Shown here: in pieces, positions 57,314 to 64,000 of the stretch
How the letters are laid out: each line of letters starts with the position of its first letter
How positions within the stretch are numbered: the first letter of the stretch is position 1
DNA from: Lasiosphaeris hirsuta
Lineage: Eukaryota; Ascomycota; Sordariomycetes; Sordariales; Lasiosphaeriaceae
DNA: 64,000 nt
Assembly (NCBI GenBank): GCA_030549175.1
Contig: JAUKUA010000007.1
Coordinates: 2,418,001-2,482,000 of the forward strand
Direction of reading: 5' to 3'
Position numbers and translations under genes: made by a program
Notes under the pieces: generated by a model
The model's database searches: none
Seen by the model: the letters and a program-made list of their open reading frames with translations, nothing else
Told to the model about the DNA's origin: nothing

Positions 57314-60300
57314 TCAACCCCACAGCGGCGCCGTCACCTCGACAGCCCGCTCGACCACGGCTCGAACCCGGTCGGCAAAAACCCGGTTTCCGCACTCGAC
57401 CTCAAGATCCTCAAGCCACACGGTAGCTTCCATCTTCTCGACCTTGATGAAGACACCCGGAACCGGTATTCCCAGTCGGTGAAGGCGGGCGAGCTCGATC
57501 TGCTGGCGTTCCCTGAGCTGACGCTCCTCCTGCTCCTCGTCCTCAGACACCTCCATCGATGCGTCGTCATTGTCCGAGTGTTCTGCCAGTTCCTTCTTGG
57601 ACGCCGTGTCCTTAACCGCGGGAAGAGGGGGCAGGGATGATGGTCTCGGCTCAGCGATGGGTGAGACATTGTCGGCGCCAAATTGGGCTTCGAGGAACAT
57701 CATCAAGCGCTCTAGACGCTCTTCGGGTGAGAGTTTGGCGTGTAGGTTGCGGACCGGGAGCTGGAAATCCGGCGAGGGGTCTCCATGTGAATGGGGGTGC
57801 TTGCTTGCGGAGCCTGGTGGTTGTTAGAAAATGTTCACCTATACATGGGCAGGGTTAGAGTTGGTGGGATTGAGCATCTTACGTTTTACGGCAGCCGGGC
57901 TGCTCTCGACGCTCAGCAGGGCCGCCATGACGGAGTCGGCGATGCCATCGTTGAGCATATTGCCCTCCCACTCTAGTTCAACCTCGCCGCTGCTGCGGTA
58001 GCGGACGATAACACAGCCCATCACAAGGTACGACGCGACAACGTCGTCACCAGTCTTCATCTCAACGTCTTCCTCGGTCTTGCCGTTTGTACCGACTGAC
58101 TTCGCCTCTGGAATCTCTTCGATGCTGCCAAAAGTTCCTTCTAGACCCCACTTGATGAGATCAATGCCCGCTGCGCTCAATCTGAGGCGCTGCTTGCAAG
58201 CAATCGTCGTAGTCGTAAGACCAGCATACTCGCGCAGATCCTCCGGCGCCATGAGAGACATTTTGAAATCGCTTTGTACCAAAACTCCAGTAATGAGTTG
58301 TGGTTCATGGGCACCATTCCCCTTGGCGTCGCTGAGGGGAGGAGGAAGCGAAGCCAATTTACCGACAACCTTGGCTGTCTTATCGGCCTTAAAGGGAATC
58401 CGCAGTTCTTCGCAGTTCCTAGGGCTGTAGACCTTGACCTTGTTCGTCTTGTTGGCGTTGAGAGACAGCAACTTCGACTTGAGCCGCATCATATTGTGCA
58501 CCTCGCCATGTACCAAAATCTGGATTACAGCACGTCAGCATCCTGTAATGAGTCTCGGCAGACCAATAGATAGGAATCACTTACAACAACAGGAGCGGAG
58601 ACTTCCTCAATAAACTCCCTGTTCTCTACGCCATCAACATGGGCGGCAAAGGAGTACTCCTGAACTGTGCATCGCCGAGGGACCATGACCTTTTCGGCGT
58701 CGCCTCCAGGAGCTCGTCGAGCTCCGCCGAGGTTCCTTGACATAACCGACTGGATCTGATCCGGTTCCTGCATAATCTGTTTGGCCATGGTCCCCTCAAC
58801 GCTGTAGCCGGTGATGATAACACCGTTCTTGTCGCTAGGCGCCCATCTCTCGAGCAGCTCTCTGCTTACGCCATTCTGCAACATGCCGGGGCTCGCAAGC
58901 ATGACACAGCCGCCAACATCGTCAAACCGGTCAATGTTCTTCAGCGAGCGAATAAACTTGAAATCCCAAGGACCTCCTTTTCCAGCACTATCTCCTGAAG
59001 CCTCAGCTTCGGCCATGCGCTCCCTGAAAAGCCGTTTGATGTTGTCGTTCATCGCGCCGACATATGTCTGATAGACAAGCATACACTTCCGCGCCAGGTT
59101 ACTGGCGTAGTATATAGGAAACTTTTGGAACTCCGAGTGCTTTCCCCAGTACTCATCGAGAATCAGAAGCAGTTCCTGAGCTCTCCCCAGGGCGAAGACA
59201 GGCATCAGCACCCGGCCACCCCTATTGAGAATTCCGGTGATAGACTTCATGAGAGCCTGTTCTCTCTCGACACGAGGTACATGCGAAGCAACGCCATAGG
59301 TGGATTCCGTAATCAATACGTCGATTTTGACTCCCCTCGGTACCTCGGCCGACACAAGATGACGATCTTGCTCCCGAGAGTAATCGCCGGTAAAGAAGAT
59401 GTTGAGCCCGGCAATCTCAATGAGGAACATTGCTGCTCCGAGGACATGGCCGGCGGGATAGGGAGTGATACGGATCGAGGATATCGTATGTGTCGTGTGG
59501 TAGTCGATGGCCTCAATTTGGGGAAAGGTGTTAAGGTGGTCTTGTTCCGTGTAGACCAGCTGAGAAGTCGGGTTAGATGATGTGTTGCCAACTCGAACGC
59601 TATCCTGGATGAGCCATTTGTAGATAGCCTTGGTAGGATGTGTCATAAAAACACGGCCCCGGAAGTTTGTCTTGGCCAAAACATATGGCAGTGACGCAGC
59701 ATGGTCGATATGGAAACTGGCCAAGTCAGTTAGTACGGTCCCATATAGAGAGCAGTGAGTTCAAGGAGCGTTACAACGGGTGCATGCAGGAGACGAGGCA
59801 GAGGGCGAGGCAGAGGCAGAGGCAGAGTGGCAGCGGTGGGCAATGGCGGCAAGGTATTGTATTTGATATCTGAATACATATGGAGGGTACATGTCGCAGA
59901 GCGAGCAGAGCCGTGAGGCGTTGTTGCAGCAACGCGCAGAGCTGCAGTCAATTGACGTTGCCGCGATGGCATATCCACAGTCCGCCTCTACCCATCTTGC
60001 CCCAAAGCCAAACACCGCGCAGCTCATACTCAATATGGGGGTATAGGGGGGACCTACTGGCTGATGAGAAGCACATCAACGGTGCTTAAGTCAAAGTCAT
60101 CAAAGAATGGAAGCGCTGCTAGACCGTCATAGGCAGGATGCTGGCCGGCATCAAGCTGAACACATGCTAGTTAGCCAGGTAGAGGCAGATGCAGTCTAGG
60201 ACCGGAAAGTGTGACCTACCATGACCGTCTTTCCTTTGTACTGAATGACGTGGCACGAACGACCAACTTCATTGCCACCGCCGAGACATAGGAACATTAG

Positions 60301-60372
60301 CTCATCAGTAGGATCGACAGGCTCCTCGGGGGCGGCCGATGCCATTGCTGCGGCTTTACGCTTGGAAGCCAT
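57314..60372 (-). CDS. YSH1: mRNA 3'-end-processing endonuclease (CPSF-73 homologue)
   Basis: Zinc-dependent endonuclease that cuts pre-mRNA before polyadenylation, within the cleavage and polyadenylation factor. Five exons, 60372-60220, 60155-60058, 59716-58585, 58519-57883 and 57813-57314, join in phase to 839 aa. The metallo-beta-lactamase part carries GGGNEVGRSC, LDAG and the zinc-ligand motif HFHIDH at residues 84-89, then GHVLGAAMF and FTGDYSREQDRHL. The beta-CASP part includes LMPVFALGRAQELLLIL, SPGMLQNGVSRELLERW and EYSFAAHVDG. The C-terminal region of about 200 residues is the CPSF73-type domain, with an acidic stretch SMEVSEDEEQEER. All zinc ligands I can see are intact. Intron 2 is 341 nt, much longer than other introns here, and splits the first His codon of the zinc motif. 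Confidence 0.96.
59793..59828. repeat. Purine-rich (GAGGCA)n repeat in YSH1 intron 2
   Basis: Five to six imperfect copies of GAGGCA/GCAGAG on the + strand, hence a pyrimidine-rich TGCCTC repeat on the YSH1 RNA. Confidence 0.8.
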
Positions 60373-61238
60373 GGTGGGCAGGTGGGTGGGCAGGTGGCCG
60401 AAAGCGCGAATGGCCTCGGTCAGTGAGCCAGCCAGGCAGGAGCAGCGTGTCCGGAATCTTAGAAACAATTTCCGCTTGGGCTCCGGTGTGCTAAGTCAAA
60501 TCATGGTAATTTTTCCGGCAGTCAGGTGCATGGAAAACATCAAGGAGGGGGTATATAGCACGCTGGTGTGTGCTGGTGTTGCTGCAAGAATGAAGAAAGC
60601 GATGCGGTGCAAGGGCAAAAGTGGAGGAATGGCGTTGCGCCTAGAGCGTGGAGCATGGAGCATGGGGCGTTGAATCGGAGCAACAGAATCCATGCGGCTC
60701 AAGGAGTGCACAAGCAGCATTGGAGTCGCATGGCTCGGGCCAGTTAGGGGCTCGTGCCAATGGCCACCTACCAATGACCTCCCGCCTTGTTTGGCAACAC
60801 GTGACTAGAAGCGACGCGACAGACTCGCTGGAGAGCTGCATCTTGATTTTGATTTCTGATTTCTACATGAGCGATCTGAAGACGACCACGACACCCGCCT
60901 GCGCCCCACGATCCCGCACGACAAGAACAATAGATACAGCACCCCACAACAGAGGCCATCATTAGAACGACAATAGAGGTATCGGATGGGCACCGACAAG
61001 GGCGCTTTGACCAGCACAGCAGGTTCGCCTGCCTGGGTCTGATGAGTTGAAGACTGAGGCCCTCAGCCTTTGCAACCCATCCTCTTCAACTTTCCAACAT
61101 TCACGCAAGCTTTTAGCTTCCTGCGAAACAGCCACCACCGAATTCCTCCCTCGCCCTTGGAAATCGCACCCACATTTGCTTTCTCCCACAGCCTCAGCGG
61201 AAGGCGCGAATCCCGCAAACCTACATCAATCAGCCATC
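60373..61238. other. Divergent intergenic region (YSH1 / TAF4)
   Basis: About 870 bp with both promoters. Open frame runs upstream of the TAF4 ATG from 61047, but begins only with TTG. No other feature seen. Confidence 0.5.
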
Positions 61239-63307
61239 ATGGCGCAACCCCAGCCACAGATGCCGCAGATGGCACCGCAGATGCCGCAACTGCCAACGAT
61301 GCCCCCGGGATCACAAATGCCCCAGATTCCTCAAATACCCCAGATTCCTCAAATACCCCAGATGCAACAGATGCCACAGATGGCCCCGCGTCCGGCCTTC
61401 TCGCCGACACAACACTCCCCGTCGCCCGTGAGCACCCCTCAACCCGCGTTCGCCATGCCTCCCAACAAGCGCGCGCGCGCTTCGCCCGGTCCGCCTTCGC
61501 AGCCACAACAATCAGCCTACATTACTTCTACTTACAGCATGAGCCCTCAAGCTCAAGTGGTAACCCCCCAGTCGCCCGCCGCTCCGCCGAACTACATTAA
61601 TCCACAAGCGCCTACCACCCAGCAAAATTACGCCTCCCCGTATATGAATGGCGGTTCTGCTCCTCTTTCCATGCCGACGCCCACCACGGCGACGTCGACC
61701 CTCCACCTACCCGAGGCTCGTCAGACCTTCACGCCGAACCTGGGTGCTCCGGCCCCGCCCACTCCACCGATCCAGCAGCATACGACAGCAGCCATGGCCC
61801 CGATCGCACCGCCCCCTCCCCCAAATCAGGGCATTATGGGTCCGCCCTCAAAACCCGCCGAGAAGCCTACAAAAGAATATGAGTACGACGTAAGCGACTC
61901 GCTAGCTGGCACGGGTATTGATCTCCGCGCCGAGGAACAGTTTTTGGCTGATTTCTACGCCGGCTCTTTTGCTCAAGAGGCAAGGACGGGAGCGCCGGCC
62001 AACGCGCCAGGCAGTAAACAATCATTTTATGGCGCCGGTTTGGCCAACCAGCCACCTCAATTCGTTGATGCTCAAGCCCAGGAGAAGTTCGCCGCCGAAG
62101 CAGCTAGAAAGGCATGGGACGACGCTGCGCATAGACTCGCCGTGAGCCGCACCAACGAGATCAACGACGCATTTCTCAGAGTTCCCCTCCTTCATCACAG
62201 AGCGGAAAAGATTGCAAAGGAGCATGGCATTGGTCTAAATCTCGACATGAAGAACCAGAACCAAATGGGGAAGTTGAAAAATCCCCAGGATTTTCCCCAA
62301 CCAAAGGTTACGGTGTCGACCAGGATGGGTCCGGATGGCGCCATGGTGATGACGTCGGGATCGTGGATCCCACACGACGCCTTTCTAGCAGACCAAATGG
62401 CGTTGCTTTCCATTGCCACAAGGCATCGCATCCGAGAGTTGATCGAAGAAGCGAGCATCGTAGCGGTTACTCGGCAGACAACATCAAATGGAGAAGTGCC
62501 CGAGGAGTGGACCGACGTAGCAGCACCTCTCAAGACAATCCTTGGCTCGGCTCAGGACCCAGAGAGTGCTGTGAGCCCTCTCACCAACCCACTCAAACGT
62601 ATGGTTCATGCCAGTCTGTTTTTTTGTTGAGCTCTTGTTAATCCTAAATCCCAGGCTCATTTGATGCATCAAATGCCCCAAGCCCGTCGGTAGCCGGTAA
62701 GACGGCCCAGAATCGCCAGATCAATCATCTAACCAAGGCCATCCGAGAGGTAGGCGAGGCGGATCGCAAGGTGGAGGATGCCCGGTTGAGGAAGCGCCAG
62801 AAGCGCCTAAATCCGGAGACGGCCACCGCTGGGTCTCGGTCCGGTTCTGCCGTGCCCGGAACGCCTGGTTCCATGGCGCCCGAGGAGAGCAAAGCGCCAT
62901 CCAAGAAGGAGTTGAAGAAGGGAGCAGCCTTAGCCAAGGCAGCCGAGGCGTCCAGCACAGCGAATGCGAACCAGACGCTCAACACCCTGATGGGTGGCTT
63001 CGGCGGCAGGAAGAAGGGCAAGCAGTATGCTTGGATGACGTCGGGTGGCAGCGGTGCGAGCACACCAAGCAGGATAAACACGCAGGGTGGATCGGCTGCA
63101 TCGGCAGCAACGGCGGGATCCAAGGCGCCCGAGGAAGTGCGGCCTACACAGGACAGCCGGACTCGCTTGGGAGGCTGGCGGGAGAATGTCCAAGGCAAGA
63201 ATATACAGCTGAGGGACTGGATTACGGTGCTCGAAATGGATGGGATGGACGTCGTCAAGGCGGTCCAGAATGCGTATTTGAAGTTGGACTCCACAAACAC
63301 AAAATAG
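61239..63307 (+). CDS. TAF4: TFIID subunit TAF4
   Basis: Core TFIID subunit that pairs with TAF12 through a histone fold. Exons 61239-62598 and 62655-63307 join in phase (C plus GC makes Arg) to 670 aa. The N-terminal about 210 residues are low-complexity Pro/Gln/Met, including a tandem PQIPQIPQIPQIPQ stretch encoded by two 18-bp DNA repeats. The TAF4 domain starts at about residue 225: DLRAEEQFLADFY, then EINDAFLRVPLLHHRAEKIAKEHG, then ADQMALLSIATRHRIRELIEEASIVA. It continues in exon 2 with NHLTKAIREVGEADRKVEDARLRKRQKR. The C-terminal end, LRDWITVLEMDG with KAVQNAYLKL, matches the usual TAF4 tail. The donor is GTATGG and the acceptor CCCAG. Confidence 0.94.
61322..61357 (+). repeat. 18-bp coding tandem repeat in TAF4
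   Basis: Two exact copies of an 18-bp unit (CAGATTCCTCAAATACCC) encode the PQIPQI stretch of the disordered N-terminus. Such units expand and shrink readily. Confidence 0.8.
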
Positions 63308-64000
63308 GTGTGCGGGGAGGCTTATGGGTAAGGCAGGTAGATGATGGTTCCTGCTCCCACTGGTAAAGGACAATGAAAGATTAGGTAGGGAAGTAAAAAC
63401 ACCACCATAGTCGGTACCAGGTTACGGGCCTCTGGGGGTTGGCCTTTATACATTCTGTGTTGTAATTCACATGTTACCTAGCCTGGCGTTTTCACAATGG
63501 AATGGCACTCGGGAAAGGAAGACAGGCGGACTGGTGGGGGTCGGGAGCGCCGTTGTCTGCGCTTCTGTAAACAGGGAGAGAGGATGGGACAAACAAAGAG
63601 AGCTATTCATCAATCCGAGTTGTTGTTATTGGTGGCGCGTTTCTGATGGCGACGGGGCTGGGCGTGTGTTTTTCTCTAACAATTGCCATCTTTGGGGCGT
63701 AGTAATAAGAAACAGCGTTTCACAGCCTGCCCGGAAGTCTATCCATGAGCGGCATCTTGCTTCATTGGTGAGACTCAGAACTTGTGATTTGAAGTGGGCA
63801 TAGGCCTCCGGATTTGAGGCGTTTCTTTGATCTTTTGGGTAAAGGTTTCATCTTGGCTCGTGGGCGTCATTAGAAGGCGTTGTTGTCTGTCACTTGCGGT
63901 TCACCGCTCCTTATTACTCCTCGCATTGATGATCAGTCAGGGATATGGAAAACCTCTGCGTTAGCTTCATTCTTCAACACGCCAGCTCACATAGTCGGGT
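63308..64000. other. TAF4 3' flank to window end
   Basis: About 690 bp after the TAF4 stop, T/G-rich on the + strand, without a supported gene. Confidence 0.5.

Overview
This window is nuclear DNA of a filamentous ascomycete (Pezizomycotina, most likely Sordariomycetes). The reasons are short introns, mostly 45-100 nt, with CTAAC-like branch sites; moderately GC-rich coding sequence; and a gene set that includes LysM effectors, a subgroup-C GH18 chitinase, a Uds1-type septation protein and fungal-type TFIID subunits. I could assign 19 protein-coding genes by joining exons by eye, plus one very weak small candidate. I saw no tRNA, rRNA, CRISPR array or intact transposon.

Region 1 (about 1-10.4 kb) looks like an accessory chitin-related locus. 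It holds a secreted three-LysM protein, a protein of unknown function built from two diverged copies of one module, a secreted protein of unknown function, and, divergently transcribed, a large secreted killer-toxin-like chitinase with two LysM domains, a hevein-like domain, a GH18 domain and a long C-terminal extension ending in hydrophobic segments.

Region 2 (11-22.6 kb) is compact housekeeping DNA. It carries an HMG-box regulator, the AAA+ ATPase RVB1, an EamA-type transporter, a POA1-like macrodomain phosphatase, TFIID subunit TAF13 and the very small Golgi protein KSH1, whose 71 codons are split over four exons.

Region 3 (22.6-32.2 kb) is about 9.6 kb without a convincing gene. It has microsatellites and a minisatellite and ends in a long pyrimidine-rich leader before the TCP11-family gene SOK1 (32.2-34.3 kb). 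A 2.9 kb convergent spacer with several poly-G runs follows.

Region 4 (37.2-64 kb) carries V-ATPase subunit a (VPH1), an F-box/LRR protein, an ING-family PHD protein, a cis-prenyltransferase for dolichol synthesis, a rhomboid-like UBAC2/DscB-type membrane protein, the coiled-coil protein Uds1, the pre-mRNA 3'-end endonuclease YSH1 and TFIID subunit TAF4. A 3.9 kb gene-free stretch lies between the F-box and ING genes.

The most system-like part is the left-end LysM/chitinase locus, where two unknown genes sit between chitin-binding genes. The conserved genes share broad themes (transcription and chromatin: HMG, RVB1, TAF13, ING, TAF4; secretory and endomembrane: KSH1, VPH1, DscB-like, cis-prenyltransferase) but show no sign of co-regulation. 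Splice sites were placed by reading frame, GT/AG signals and family knowledge. No alignment or transcript data were available.
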